Origin: Ipomoea triloba | Taxonomy: Eukaryota > Streptophyta > Magnoliopsida > Solanales > Convolvulaceae | Reading direction: 5' to 3' | DNA length: 64,000 nt | NCBI RefSeq assembly: GCF_003576645.1 | Contig: NC_044916.1 | Location: 10,369,793 to 10,433,792 of the forward strand | Shown: positions 11,840 through 24,278 of the stretch, piece after piece | How the letters are laid out: each line of letters starts with the position of its first letter | Position numbering within the stretch: position 1 is the stretch's first letter | The notes under the pieces: model-generated | What the model saw: the letters and a program-made list of their open reading frames with translations, nothing else | What the model was told of the DNA's origin: nothing | Databases searched by the model: none | Translations under genes and position numbers: made by a program

Positions 11840-12410
11840 AAGTCAAATAGGCCTTTAAACTTTACTCAAAAGTGCAATTAAGTTGCTAAATTTTAAAAAA
11901 GTGAAATTAAACACTCAAACTTATCAAAATGAATCAAATAAGTTATGTTTATCGGTAACCTATTATTTACTGTTGATTGTCATTAACAACTGTTCACCAC
12001 CATTAAAAAAATTCAACTGTTGGTGGCTTTCTCTATCGGAGAAGACGACCAGTCGGTCATCTTTTCTGGTGGAGAAGGTGACCCGTCTAGTTGTCTTCTT
12101 TGGTGGAGAAATTAAAATGATCAGTCGCCTTCTCCGTACTAGAGAAGATGGTCGGTCTGGTCGTCTTCTCCAAGAGAAGGCAATCGGCTACGGTCGTCAA
12201 AATTTTTTAGTCGTCAAAATTGTCATAAAAATTATTGTATGAATGCTAATGACCGGTTATTTCATGTGTATAACTTGCTATTGGGTTTAGTTGCACCATA
12301 ATGACAAGTTTGAATGTTTATTTACATGTTTTTTTAAAAAAAAAATTCAGGAGTCTAATTGCACTTCCAAATAAATTTCAAAAGTCGATTTTACTATTTC
12401 TCCTATTTAA
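11840..12410. mobile_element. Repeat with GTCAAATAGGCC end and GAGAAG-rich core
   Basis: The left end (AAATAGGCCTTTAAACTTT) resembles 32084-32170, a second copy of the same family. The core has GGAGAAGGTGACC-type motifs in both orientations, resembling 14925-15110. The right part is weakly inverted to the left. No coding potential was recognised. Confidence 0.4.
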
Positions 12411-12803
12411 TTTAGAATTAATACATACAAATTATATATTACAAATTACATAAAATACTATTAAACATAAGAAATCGGATTTAAAACTCATAAGAAAATA
12501 AATCAAAGATAAAAGAACTAATTTAATCAATGATGAGAAACAATGCATGTAAAGTGACACAGAGAGGTATAGAGTTGTTTATGCATTGATATAACAGTTA
12601 GGTTAGTGATGTGCCTAATAATTATTGAATGCTAAAAACTACTTAAAGATTGGCACATGAAACAAGAAAATTTTTGTGAAAGTATGGATCAACATTTTTC
12701 ATATTAATATATTATAATAGGGTGAAAATTATTTTAAAATTTCAAATGGAAGTATTATGTACATTGTCTTAGTCGGTAAAATTTCCAGTTGTTTGTGTCC
12801 GGC

Positions 12804-13046
12804 AAATTATTGTGTGAACCATGGTCCACGTAGTGTTATGTGGACCATAACAAAATGTACATTTTTAATATATTAAATGTACATTATTTGTGTACTAAAT
12901 GTACATTATATAATATAATGTATATTCAGTACACAAATAATATATATCTCTTGAATACAATGTACATTTTTAATATATTAAAAGTATATTATTTTTATAC
13001 TGAATATACATTATTTGATAGTATAGTCCATATATTAATGATTGTG
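12804..13046. mobile_element. MULE-A MITE, AT-rich copy
   Basis: Left end GGCAAATTATTGTGTGAACC followed by ATGGTCCAC, right end near TAGTCCATATATTAATGATT. Flanks TTTGTGTCC and TGTGTGTCT are a decayed 9-bp duplication. The interior repeats TGTACATTATTTGTGTACT in both orientations. Confidence 0.55.
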
Positions 13047-14144
13047 TGTCTGTATTAGTATAAATTTGTAGGATTCAATTCCTTTTCACTTTTGGACTTG
13101 AAAGCCAAAGCTTACTTGGTTTGAGAGTAACGACACCTAATAGGATATACTTTTGTGCCAAAAGAATGGGACACCTAATATAATGCTTGAAATGGTCAAA
13201 GTATATTGTCCAATACCTAAAAGCCCCCATTCGAAACACCTTGTGTTGCACGGTAAGGGTACTTACCTCTCGATGGGTCACGTTTTAAAGAGTATTATAA
13301 TAGTCTAACATATCTAACTTTATTGTCTCAGTCTATCCTTATCTTTACAATACTCTCTCACTTTTAAAAGTGGGTTCTACTTCCACATCACCCATTTACC
13401 ATTAATTTATTATTCACATTACATTCTTACAAATCCAATTAACTTTTAAAAGTGGAACTATAGAAAAAAAAATGCACTACATGGCAGCCTTTCAATGGGT
13501 TATTGTGTGGTCCAAAAACGACATCGTTTTGCTTAGTTTCATTCCCAAAATTCTTACTTACAAAGAAAGCTTTTTTTTTCTTTTTTCTTTTTTCCTACAA
13601 AGAGAGTTCATTGCCACTTGAGCTACCCCATTGTGTTTAAGTATTAACATTATATATGTTAATTCAAGTTATATTTATGATTTACGCCCCCCGCGATCCT
13701 TGCACGGAACGCGCCCTCTGAGCGCGCAAAGTATGATTTACGCGTAGAACAAAGAACCACTTATTAATGAAGTAGGACCCACTTTACCTGCAAAATCCCC
13801 ATTTTACTGCAAGCATCTCCCTCCTTCTCTCACTTCCTCTTCTCTCCTCCACCTCACTCAACTTTTCTTAAAATTTGGTCCAAAAACAACTATTGTGGAA
13901 GGCCTTATTGGTCAATTTAAGGATATCATTGGATATCATAACTCATATTTCGAACACATTAGAAATATCGTATACATCCAAGGATGCAGTTGTCATCTTA
14001 TGAGTTACCATATTGAAACAAAGTGATAAGTAAGTAGACATTAACCACATCTCGAATTGAGTTGTGAATACACATTTTAATAAATACTCGACACAGTAAT
14101 ATCGATTATTTAATTAAATTGCTAAATTAATATATTTTTTTTAT
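13047..14144. other. Unassigned intergenic sequence
   Basis: No gene recognised. Bases 13985-14045 weakly resemble the LTR block AAGTAGGTGGACATTAACC of the 57.7-kb element. A GC-rich island at 13685-13745 has short inverted GCGCG motifs. Confidence 0.4.
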
Positions 14145-14690
14145 TCATAAGGGGGCTACCCGGTACATATTACGTTGGTTACGTTCATGAATATAATGCT
14201 AATAGGGGAAGCTATTTACATCATCAATAAGGAAAGGCAAAAATCTGAGTTGGGGGCTGTTTAAGGACATGCATTCCTTTTGGCCATCGTGGAGCCAGCT
14301 TGGCTAGAGCATCTATCGTGCCATTCTCTCCCGTAAAATCAACGAAATACTCCAAACTTCAATACCCTGAAGTTCATGCTTGCATGCTGATAGTAGGTAC
14401 TGGGTGGCCTAAATATTAAACAGGTTTTTAAAAAGACTTCAGGTCAAGTCAATTGTAGGGGTAAGTCCATGTTCACACTTTCATAACTCCATGTGCATAA
14501 TTTCATACGTATTTTGCCTGTCATCATCCCAGAAGAAGGTTGTTGGCTTGTTGCCAGCTTGCTCAGAGTTTCTACTTGCAGAATGGATTCTAACTTATCC
14601 CATTTCCAGCCTGAAGTCTTATCCCAATAGTCAACAACTCTGCGATATAACGCCTCCTCTGGTATACTGCTTACAGCCTCCTCTGCTAAA
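14145..14690 (-). pseudogene. LINE RNase H remnant
   Basis: Minus strand at 14345-14230 gives DALAKLAPRWPKGMHVLKQP, typical of the C-terminal end of LINE RNase H domains. At 14690-14470 it gives VDYWDKTSGWKWDKLESIL, typical of the region between reverse transcriptase and zf-RVT. The two are not in one frame. Confidence 0.55.
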
Positions 14691-14759
14691 TTAAGGGAAA
14701 TTGACTAAAATATGAATGCATAGCTCCCAATTGGCAAAAATGCTAATGAAGAAAAAAAA

Positions 14760-15245
14760 GTTAACAGAATTACAAAAATCGCATTTGGGACATGCCTTTG
14801 GCGTCAATAAGGCATGTCCCAAAGGCCATGAGTTTAATCTTTTTTTAAATACAAAACTAAATGCATTTAAAAAATGCGTATCATACACATTTCCAAAATG
14901 CGAATGAACTTAATATAAAATTTGGCCTTCTTCGGCGAAGGAGAAGGCAACCCAGAAGGTAACCATTTGATCGCATTCTCCTTCGCCGGAGAAGGTGACC
15001 CTGCGAAGGAGAAGGCAACCAGTTATTGGTTCCGGCAAAGGAGAAGGCGACCAGTTATTGGTTCAGGCGAAGGAGAAGGCGACCAATTCTCCTTCGCCGG
15101 AGAAGGCGACTAGGCCAATTTATTTTATTTTATTTTTTTTTAATATCAAAGGCATTTCAGAAATGCATTTGATCAAATGCATTTCTGAAATGCCTTCAAA
15201 CACCTTTGAGAAATGCGTCGCCACCCGCATTTTTCAAAAGTGTTT
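14760..15245. repeat. Palindrome-rich repeat region with GAGAAGGCGACC tandem units
   Basis: Contains a near-palindrome GGGACATGCCTTTGG...AAGGCATGTCCC at 14788-14822, about four units of a 33-36 base repeat around GAAGGAGAAGGCGACC (14930-15110), and a perfect 48-base palindrome at 15149-15196. The three-base periodicity gives Gly-Glu-rich shadow ORFs that I do not call. Confidence 0.7.
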
Positions 15246-15421
15246 TTCATATTTTGTCAAGTTTTTCAAGACGTCATATTTTTGTCAATTATTACTCTCC
15301 ATTTCTTCATATTTCAGTCGATTTCCCCTAAATTAATACTGCATTTACAAGTTGAACTTGGAGAAGGGATACAAACTAATGCAGAAATAAAAATTTAAAA
15401 GATTAAATCTCAACATACTCT

Positions 15422-16117
15422 AAGGCGTGTTTAGTAACTAGATAATTTCTCTTATTTTTTAAAAAAAAAAACTAAAGAATTGAAGAACATAAAACAAAAA
15501 AATAAGTTTACTAACACAAATTTTCATTTTGAAAATTGTAAATATTTTTCAATTTTTCTATTGTCAATTTGATTATATATCACTAGAAGCATATTCTTAC
15601 CATTATTACTTACATATTTATCTATATATTAATTATATTATGATTATATTATTATCATCATCTATTCATCTCATTTTATTTATCACCATTTCTACTTCTT
15701 TCATCGCATTATGTATATAAACATAATTATTTATTTACGCTTAAAGTTAGATAGTATTCACATTATCACAATTAAAACTTGAACGTTAAACAATGTTTTA
15801 GATTTTGATTGAATTAAATAGATTATTGGTTTGGATATTTTAGTTATGTTATACCCTAATATAAATATGGTCCTGATATTGAAAATTGACATATAATAGA
15901 CTTCAATGCAAAAATTATATATATATGTTTCACTCAAATTAATATATCCACAAATATTTTAAATATTAGCTCAAAAAATATTAATATTATCTAAACTAAA
16001 TTTTAGATGAACTTAATAAATTATTAGTTCATATATATTTTAGTAATGTTACATCATAGATATAAACTTAGTTAGGATATCAAATGTAAAAATTTTACAT
16101 AGATTAAACTTAAAAGG
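15422..16117. mobile_element. hAT-like element, truncated; relative of 59153-60132
   Basis: Starts AGGCGTGTTTAGTAAC. The interior shares GCTCAAAAAATATTAATATT and the TGTAAAAATTTTACATA block with 59153-60132, in the same order. The right end is missing where LINE sequence begins near 16118. Confidence 0.55.
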
Positions 16118-16611
16118 TTTGCCCCAGTAGATGCTGAACATATTATTAAGACCTGGACCTAGACTTGAGAGAAGAGTGGTACTAGAGCCATGACCTCCGC
16201 AGGTGTTATTCGGTTCGCAGCGGGTACAAGCTTTTGGCTAATTCGCCTTCTTTAACTAATGACTTTAAATCATGGAACAAATTATGGAAGCTTAAGGTGG
16301 TTGCGAAGTTTCAAAACTTGCTTTGGAGATGTGTAAAAGATATTCTCCCTGTTCGTGCAGCCCTCCGAAGAAGGAATGTGGAAGTTGATGCTCCGTGTCC
16401 CCTGTGTGGTAGTTGTGAGGAGTCAATGACCCACTTATTCCTTGAGTGCAAGATGGTTCTTGATGTGTGGGTTGCGGCCGGCATCTCTTCTATACCCTCT
16501 GCGACGTGTTTTACGGCACGGCTAAAGGATGTAGATTATGCAACAATAACCCGCCTCATGCAGGTTCGTAGGCCTCGCGAGCCTAACTTCAAAACTAAAA
16601 ATTTATTATAA
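16118..16611 (+). pseudogene. LINE zf-RVT remnant
   Basis: The plus-strand reading frame includes YSVRSGYKLL, WNKLWKLKVVAKFQNLLWRC and a Cys/His cluster CPLCGSCEESMTHLFLEC, the zf-RVT domain found after the reverse transcriptase in plant LINEs. The frame is open from 16234 to 16611, but upstream it is broken by stops and a shift. It is a short fragment of ORF2. Confidence 0.75.
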
Positions 16612-16704
16612 TTTAACCTAACTAATATTAAATTTTTTCATGTTTACATATTTTAATGTTTAGTGCGTGTATATATATATATTTTAAATTTATAAAGTTC
16701 GCCT

Positions 16705-16783
16705 AGGTAATCTGGGGCTCAAACTTGTCCCCTCCAACATAGGGTGCAACTGGATGTCACTAGACCACAAGGTCATTAGCTAC
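16705..16783 (-). mobile_element. SINE family 1 copy, 5' part
   Basis: Minus strand: GACCTTGTGGTCTAGTGACA, then GGTGCAAC... and GTTTGAGC. It lies less than 200 bases upstream of the PPR start codon. Confidence 0.6.
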
Positions 16784-16965
16784 TAGGTAGTACTTAAAAA
16801 AAAAAGTTAAAAAAAGACTAAACGGAAAAACTAGAAATGGAGAAATTCGAAATATTTGAATCTATTATTTCCTGTTCACTTCTCTTTTCTTTCACAGTTC
16901 CACTCTTCTTTCCGGCCTGCTGAGAAACCCATTCTCTCCCACCGCCGCACATCCTTTCAGCCGAA

Positions 16966-19900
16966 ATGAAGGGCTTTTGCTTTGCATCACATCGGATTCG
17001 CCGTTGCTTTTTCTCCATACCATCTCTCCTCCTCCAAACCCCCACCCCCTGCGCCACCTATAAACTCCTCTCCACCCAATCATGGCTCTTCAACCCTGGA
17101 AAGCCCCTGATGAAATGGCCTTTTGCGCCTCCACCACAGCCCCCCCAACTTCGTCCCCCCCCCCCCCCCCCCCCCCCGCCCCAACCCCAAAACCCTAACG
17201 GTTTTACCACAATCCGTGACCTCCTTAGAGACCCTAGCCTTTCTCCCGGTCCCTCCCTCGAACAGGCATTGGACCGGGTCGGAATCGAGCTCGATGAGGC
17301 GCTTTTCCTTCATATTTTCAGCCACTTCGATTCTTCTCACAAACCCCTTTTGGCCCTCTTTCTCTGGGCGGAGAAGCAGCCCTGGTACAGTTTCTCCGTG
17401 GCCGTCTTTAATGCGATGATTAATGCACTTGGAAAAGGCAGGGACTTCGATACTGCTTGGTCTTTGATTCGTGATCGGATTAGTTCCCCTGATGCAGGGC
17501 CCAATTTAGACACATTCACAATTATGGTTAGACGGTATGCTCGTGCAGGTTGCTACAAATTCTTCTTACTTCATTTTTTGATGAAATTCCATTAATTTGG
17601 CAAATTAGACCATGAACTAGGTATACCTTGCATTGCGGACCTCGTCCAAAAGCAACCTTCAGATTTTGTACCTGTAGTTACACATTGTATACTTATGATT
17701 AACAACTCTGTACCTGTAAAAAATTGAAGGCACACGATAATTAATAACTACATACATATAAACACATATCATGTTAATCAACATTTTATGGGTCAACAAT
17801 TAACATATTGTGTACCCGTAGTTAACACTTATCATGTGTCTGTAATTATTCATCTTCAATTTGTTTCCAGGTATAGAAATTATTAATTATTAACTACAGG
17901 TACAAAATGTGTTAACTTCAGACACATAATTTTTAGACCAGAGTTCATAATGCAATATGAACCCTAGTCCATGGTATAACAATTTCATTAATTTATCATC
18001 TTCTTTTGCTGCAAGGTCGAAATTTGGAACATTAGGTTCTATTATTTATTTAACTCTGTATAATATCTTGAATCCTAAGCTGCACTGGCCTTATATATGA
18101 AGCAATTTGTGACAACTGATTATCTTGACAAAGCTACTGGTTCTGCCCATTGGCCTGAAATACTGAAAGTATTATCTTGACAGTGGTATTGTTAACTACA
18201 ATATGATGTTTTATGCCAAGGGGATAGGGGTGGGCATCAGATGGAAAGCCAACTCAAACTGAGCCAATCCTAGATGAAATAAAAAATTTTGGCTATCAAC
18301 TCAAACCAAAATCAAAATATATAAATTTAAACAAAACCCTAAACTACATGTTAAAAAGATATTGTTGTTCTCTATTTTTGTTCTTTATCTTGTACTGAAG
18401 TTTATGTGCCTTGATTTGAATGTGTTGAAATTTCTAATGTGGATTTGTTGATTTCTTAGCATTGATTCTTATTAATGGGGTTACTTGATTTATGTTATGG
18501 TAATTTTGAGTTATGGAGTATTTATTTATTTATAATAATTCTTATGTGTATTCTATTGAGATTTAAAATTTCTGGGAGTTTGAATTTTCTTTTAATTTAT
18601 GGATTTCATTTTTGGTTTCAGTTGGCCTTGAAATCAAACTGAAATATTCAATTTTCATTCAGTTTAGCCTTACAACTAAATGGAAGCCTCACCCATGGCC
18701 CTATTTGGCTATTTATGCCTATAGGTCTGTTAGTTCACCTGTCTTTTAAAAGCAATATAAATAGTAAGAAAGGGATAAATGCCAGGATAAATATTTAGAA
18801 AGGGCAAAGAACAGGTGACTAGTCTATACTCTATAAGAAATAAATTTTTTAACTTCAATCTTGTGATACATGCTGGGAGGTGTGCTTATTAGGAAGTCTT
18901 ATTTTATTAAAAACTTAGACATGCCAATAATTGGTGCAGGAAAACAATTTTAAGATTCAAGAGAATTTGGGATAGATGTCAAAGTATTGAATAAAACCTA
19001 AAGGGCTCAATTGGCAATTGGCAATTGCAGCATATTTCAATTAACACAAGAATTTCTTTCCTTGTTTTTTTTTTTTTTGTTTGGGTCATGACAGAAGATC
19101 TGAAATCAGGGTTCTGAAACATATCTCTGAAGCTTTATGAAGTTACCCTGATAATTTAACTATTGATTTTTTTATTTTTATTTTTTGAAATACATCTATC
19201 ATCTATGCATTGGTTTCTGATTTATGTTGGTTATAATAATAAATAATTAAAATTGTGAACCTCACATCTTTAGTCCCCTATTTTCTCCAATCATGTGTCT
19301 TCTTGTCCTTATCTGTGGTACATAGCGTATTCCTACTAGATCAGCTTAAGCCTTTAGGATTTTTTTTTTCACTTCTCAATAAATTTCTCTGCTGAATAGT
19401 GGTATGAGACATTTTTTAAATAAGATTTACCTATTGACAACACATCTATCACTTACAAACTGTCAAACTCATTTAGCCTTCTAGGACCTGAAGTCTCTTG
19501 GGGAAAATTTTTATTGCTATAGGTTCCCACTTCCCAATGTTACACTCCTGACCTCATATAGCTATGTGAATTTGCAGCAATTGGCTGTTTTAAACATATG
19601 ATATTAGATGATACCTATAAGCAGTTTGTCAGAGTTCATTTTTAACTCATTTTTACTGTTCCCTTCTCTGAAATAATTTTGGCTTCTCAGGTATGAACTC
19701 TGCAGCCATTAGAACATTTGAATTCTCATCAACTCTTGATTTTATTCGCTCCTTGGATTCAGCAAACACATTATTTGAGATCCTATTAGATTCTTTGTGC
19801 AAAGAAGGGCATGTTAGGGTAGCTTCTGAATATTTTGAGAGGCAAAAGGGTCGAGACCCCAGTTGGATTCCATCTACAAGAATTTATAATATTCTGCTGA

Positions 19901-20913
19901 ATGGATGGTTCCGGTCTAGAAAGCTGAAGAAGGCTGAAGGGCTTTGGGTGGAGATGAGAAAGGAAAACATTATGCCTAGTGTTGTAACTTATGGTACCCT
20001 TGTCGAAGGATATTGCCGTATGCGCAGAGTAGAGATTGCAATGGAGCTGATAAGTGACATGAGCAAGGAAGGAATTCAGCCAAATGCTATTGTCTATAAT
20101 CCAATTATTGATGCATTAGGAGAAGCGGGGAGGTTCAAGGAGGCCTTGGGAATGATGGAACGCTTAACAGTAGTGGAATCTGGTCCCACTATTTCTACTT
20201 ACAATTCACTAGTGAAGGGTTTCTGCAAGGCTGGGGATCTCTTAGGGGCCAGTAAGATTCTTAAGATGATGATCAATAGAGGTTTTACACCAACTCCCAC
20301 AACTTACAATTACTTCTTTAGGTACTTTTCAAAGTTTGGGAGGATTGAAGAAGGCTTAAACCTTTATACCAAGATGATTGAATCTGGATATGAACCTGAT
20401 CGGCTTACTTACCATCTATTGGTAAAGATGCTATGTGAAGAAGAAAAGCTGGAACTAGCAATGCGGGTTATCAGAGAAATGAGGGCTAGGGGGTGGGATT
20501 TGGACTTAGCTACAAGCAGTATGCTTATACATTTACTCTGCAAAATGCATCGATTAGATGAGGCTATTAAAGAGTTTGAAGACATGATTCGGAGAGGGAT
20601 TGTACCTCAATACCTTACATATCAGAGAATGATTGATAATCTAAAGAAAGAGGGAATGAATGAAAAGGTAAAGAAACTTTGTGATATGATGGCCTCTTTG
20701 CCACATTCGAAAAAGTTGCCCAACACATACACTGAAGTTGGAGATAGTTCACCTGTAAGAAGAAAATCTATAATTCAGAAAGCTGAAGCAATGTCTGAAA
20801 CCTTAAAAACTTGTGCAAACCCAAGAAAGCTTGCAAAACGTAGACATCAACTTCAGAATGCTATGCCAAGTGCAAACCCGTCTATAGACAGCATCAAAAG
20901 TAGAGTTAACTGA
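16966..20913 (+). CDS. P-class pentatricopeptide repeat protein, At5g11310-like, mitochondrial
   Basis: Two exons, 16966-17548 and 19691-20913, encode 601 residues. The junction splits a Gly codon (GCAG|GT...CAG|GTATG) and gives RYARAGMNSAAIRTF. The ATG at 16966 starts a basic, hydroxylated, presequence-like N-terminus. A run of 23 C (17155-17177) encodes Pro 64-71. About two PPR-like units sit in exon 1 (FNAMINALGKG and TFTIMVRRYARAG). Seven to eight 35-residue P-type repeats at about 256-530 follow, such as TYGTLVEGYCRM and TYNSLVKGFCKAG; a basic C-terminal tail ends it. No E or DYW domain is present, so it fits the class that binds organellar RNA for stability, splicing or translation. Length and sequence order match Arabidopsis At5g11310 (about 600 residues). 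The intron holds a MULE-A MITE. Confidence 0.93.
17155..17177 (+). repeat. 23-base C run inside the PPR coding exon
   Basis: A homopolymer encoding poly-Pro in exon 1. The reading frame is intact as given. Length errors or slippage here would shift the frame. Confidence 0.9.
17599..17985. mobile_element. MULE-A MITE in the PPR intron with 9-bp TSD
   Basis: Flanked by perfect CATTAATTT (17590-17598 and 17986-17994). The left end GGCAAATTAGACCATGAACT and the inverted right end AAATTGTTATACCATGGACT are terminal inverted repeats of about 40 bases. The interior is made of TGTACCTGTAGTTAACAC-like units in both orientations. Confidence 0.85.
18225..18703. mobile_element. hAT-like element in the PPR intron (TAGGGGTGGGCATC ends)
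   Basis: The left end TAGGGGTGGGCATCAGATGG has an inverted partner at the right (CCTCACCCATGGCCCTA). The interior has CAAACTGA/TCAGTTTG inverted blocks. It resembles the TAGGGGTGAGCA element at 57841. Confidence 0.4.
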
Positions 20914-22100
20914 GAACTGATCTTGAAATTATATCCTTCTGTACATACCATTGAAAAAGGGTGGACCTATCACCATGTTTTCATAGATGCACCAGTCATG
21001 CTTTTTATCATTAAAAGGTCATGAAATATTGGTGGGGTTGCTCATTAGCCAGACAGAATAGTATCAGGATTTGTGGGCTGTAGTCAATATGAGGCATGCA
21101 CTGACTTTGCACTCTTGATGCATCAGTTAACCACTTGTCTGAATTCGGAATCTCATATCCTGGAAACTTATCTAGTAACCTGAAATTGAAGAATGATGGG
21201 CTTAATTGGTGCTGCATTTAGCAAGTGTTGACATTAAAAGGTTAATAATGCTCCATAAAGAACAATGTAGATAGACATGCACTGAGTGCAGCTGTGCAGG
21301 TGAGAATCTGTTCATTCTTTACTTTTACATTTTCGTTTTGTTTCCCTGCATAGGATACTGACTAGGGTATAATTCTATTAAGTGAAACAGCAGGCAATTG
21401 GGTATTCAATTTTTAATGATTTCCCTTCATTATTGGGCTTGAAATTGGAAAATGTCTTCATTAACATTTTGCTACTTGTTTTCCCTGCAATGTCATGTTT
21501 GTTGAATATAAACCCTAGTAGTCTAAGAGTTAGTAGACGTAGATCAGGAGATTGTACATACTTTTTATTACACAAGAAATGTTCATATAACAAATTATAT
21601 TATAAGAAAAAGGAAAGAAAATTCATGAAACTGAGCAAATTAAGAACATACCTAAATTTGTATCTGTATTTACAGATTCAAAGAAAACCAGAATGATATG
21701 TAACTGTACCTCAACAAGTAATATGTGAAACAAAATATGTTGTGAGCAAGTTCTGGCCTTTTCCCCCTTAGTGCCTTAGGACAACATCAAAGTGTTATTC
21801 AAATAATTATTGAGAATTTTGAGATGAACTAAGTTAGCACTTGCTGTCTGTAGAAACTAACCATCTGTTTGAAGGAAGACTTGTATAATTCAATCATTGA
21901 ATGAGGAAGTTTTACCATATATTTTATCTTTATGCAACAGTATGCTAATTGCAACAGCATTTAAATTTACAACTGGTTTATTTCCAATTTCAGGCAAATT
22001 GTCATTCTTTTAATTGCTTTGAGCTTGCTACTTTCTTCTGTTGTCCTGGCAATTTATCATTCTTTTTTGGTGAGACTTAAGTGATGGACAGTGTTACCCT
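20914..22100 (+). other. PPR 3' untranslated and intergenic region
   Basis: No coding region or recognisable repeat. AT-rich, with short ORFs on both strands that have no domain. The 3' end of the PPR transcript is probably within the first few hundred bases. Confidence 0.4.
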
Positions 22101-22109
22101 CTAATTCAT

Positions 22110-22112
<3 letters not shown>

Positions 22113-22153
<41 letters not shown>
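22113..22153. repeat. (TA)n microsatellite
   Basis: About 20 TA units. It generates a Tyr/Ile-rich shadow ORF. Confidence 0.9.
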
Positions 22154-22160
<7 letters not shown>

Positions 22161-22539
22161 TATTTTCAATTATACTGCTTAAATACATTGTTTTAGTTAT
22201 TGAAATAGTGTACCTGGTTGTCCACAGCTACCTTTGGAAAGGCTTGATGGCAATTAAACAAGTCCTCAACGCAACATATTGCTACTCTCTGAATCCTTAT
22301 CAGTGGTACCTGTGATTGGTTTGGTTTGGTTTGGTTTTTGGGTTTAACTCGTGATTTTCACCGTCCCATCCCTTCCTTGAATTGTAGGCACTTCTAAGGG
22401 TGCTATAGCTGGCCTGGAGACTTAAGGCTTCTCTATACCAAAAGTCAAGGATCAATCCCTTGATGTGGTTTGGTTTGGTTTGTGTACTCTTCCTTCACTG
22501 TTACTCAACTTGAGGATGTATTTTGCTGGTTTAATGGTT

Positions 22540-22700
22540 GAATCCCCAATCCCAAGGGCCTCCCATGCCCTGGTCTGACAGAGTATTTGGGAGGATATAA
22601 ATTACTGTAATTTAGTGGCTCAACAGACAGGGTCAAATGTTAATGCGCACAAAAGATTTGTTCAATCTGGGCATAATATTCACACTCCCGCTATTAAGTT
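22540..22700. repeat. Dispersed repeat D, copy 1
   Basis: Shares GGGCCTCCCATGCCCTGGTC, AGAGTATTTGGGAGG and a GCGCACAAAAGAT block with 27688-27900. The family is unnamed. It may be tRNA-derived, but I could not define A and B boxes. Confidence 0.4.
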
Positions 22701-22736
22701 TTGAACTTTGGTTTAGAGTCAAACTAGATTATTAGA

Positions 22737-23110
22737 GGCTAGGTCTCTCTGGGACCTATTGGAAGGCCTCTCTAATGTCAAGTTACCAACACAGGCGTCC
22801 TCACATGAATGATATGAAAGGTCACCTCGGGAAGAATTCTGTTGCTTCTGAGAAACCTGTTCAGTATTCTCATTTCTATAATGATAGTGCCAATAAAGAA
22901 GAGGAATGATAACTACACATCCAGATGAGAGGCATAACCCACAATCTGGACTCCATTGGTGCTCATGCCTTGATAGTGACAAAAACAACAATATCTGCAA
23001 TAATTTAGCTCACTGTTAATTCCAATTTTGAACAAATCCAAAGCTCAGAGTTCCTGAAAGGACTTCTATGGTGGTCACGTCCATTTCCTCTTCGAACAAA
23101 TTATTATTTG
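22737..23110 (-). pseudogene. Partial copy of the E3 ligase exon 1
   Basis: Aligns base by base with about 1340-1615 of the E3 gene, in the same orientation: the GAAGAATTCTGTTGCT block, CACTATCATTATAGAAATG, and the Arg-Gly-Asn-Gly-Arg codons. It covers the two-membrane-segment region and part of the linker. A CAA-to-TAA change in the VSQII segment and several insertions break the frame. It has no ATG, no downstream exons and no RING, so it is a pseudogene fragment about 21 kb from its parent. Confidence 0.85.
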
Positions 23111-23395
23111 TAACTCAATTGTGTATTATGTACAAGTTTCTTCAAAAGTAATGAATATCACAATGACATATTTACTTCCAATGTAGTAAACATTCACACT
23201 GTATTTGTTATTTACTAATGCTTATTATTAAATTGTTGAAATGTAATGCTTATGTTGAAAAATGAAATACTAATCATGGATAAATTGTTTGTTACATATT
23301 AAAGAAAATGTGCAATATTTAAGAGTTGAACAGTTATTTATAAGAAAAAGTGTAATATTAATAAGAGATAAATTGATTGATTGTTATTTATTTAT

Positions 23396-23767
23396 GAGTT
23401 AATTTTATTTTTGGTTCTAGATTTATAGGTGATAGTTCACTTATATTAGTCCTTTTTTATTAGAACATCTTTTTTGGTCCTAGTATTATTGTGGCATGAC
23501 TATTTTTCGTCCCCATCAACAAAATCGTTGAAATGCTGTTAAATACAAGGACATTCCGATCCTTTTAATACAATGTGTGTTACCCATTATATTTTTTATG
23601 TTTTTTTTTTTGAAAAAAATTTATAATTAAAGACAAAAATGTCCTTGTATTTAATGACATTTAAACTGTTTCGTTGGTAGAGAACTAAAAATGGTCATAC
23701 CACAATAATACTAGGACTAAAAGTGGACTGCCACCTATAAATCCAAGACAAAAAATGGAATTAACTC
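23396..23767. mobile_element. MULE-B MITE with 9-bp TSD
   Basis: Ends GAGTTAATTTTATTTTTGG and inverted GAGTTAATTCCATTTTTTGT. Flanks TTTATTTAT (23387-23395) and TTTACTTAT (23768-23776) match 8 of 9. The arms pair along most of the element. Confidence 0.75.
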
Positions 23768-24278
23768 TTTACTTATTTATGAGATAAAGTGTAATACTTT
23801 TAAATCAAAATGTAATATTAGGGTTGAAGAGTTTTTTATGAGAAAAAATGTAATACTTATGAAAAATTCGACCTGCTGAATGAGGAGATGTGAAACGGCC
23901 ACATATGAGATTTTGTCATGTAATAAACATTTGTTTTAAAGCATGGGTTATACCATGCTTGATGAATCTTAATTGGTTCATGATGTAATTTGTTTTATGG
24001 CCTTTATTTGGTTTTCTTGAATATTTATTAGGTTATTAAGGGTTTGCAATTGGCACCTTTGCCATTGGTATTGGGTACCAAAAAAAAAAGAACTTATCCT
24101 ACTAATTTTGACTTTTTTTTTGGGTAATATTATTGATGACATAAAAGAGAGATTTTTTTTTTTTTTTTGAAACAATTTGCGAAACGAGTTGTCAATATAT
24201 TAACCAATTAGTTAATGCAGTTGTTTTTGTCTAGTTGTATTGAACGGTTTACCACTAGACCTATTATTATTGGGTCAC

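Noticed and set aside
14922..15336. Gly/Glu-rich ORFs with GEGD repeats
   Set aside because: They arise from the GAGAAGGCGACC tandem repeat and are in overlapping frames.
22091..22315. ORF starting MLPSNSFSYIYIYI
   Set aside because: It is driven by the TA microsatellite; no other coding signal.
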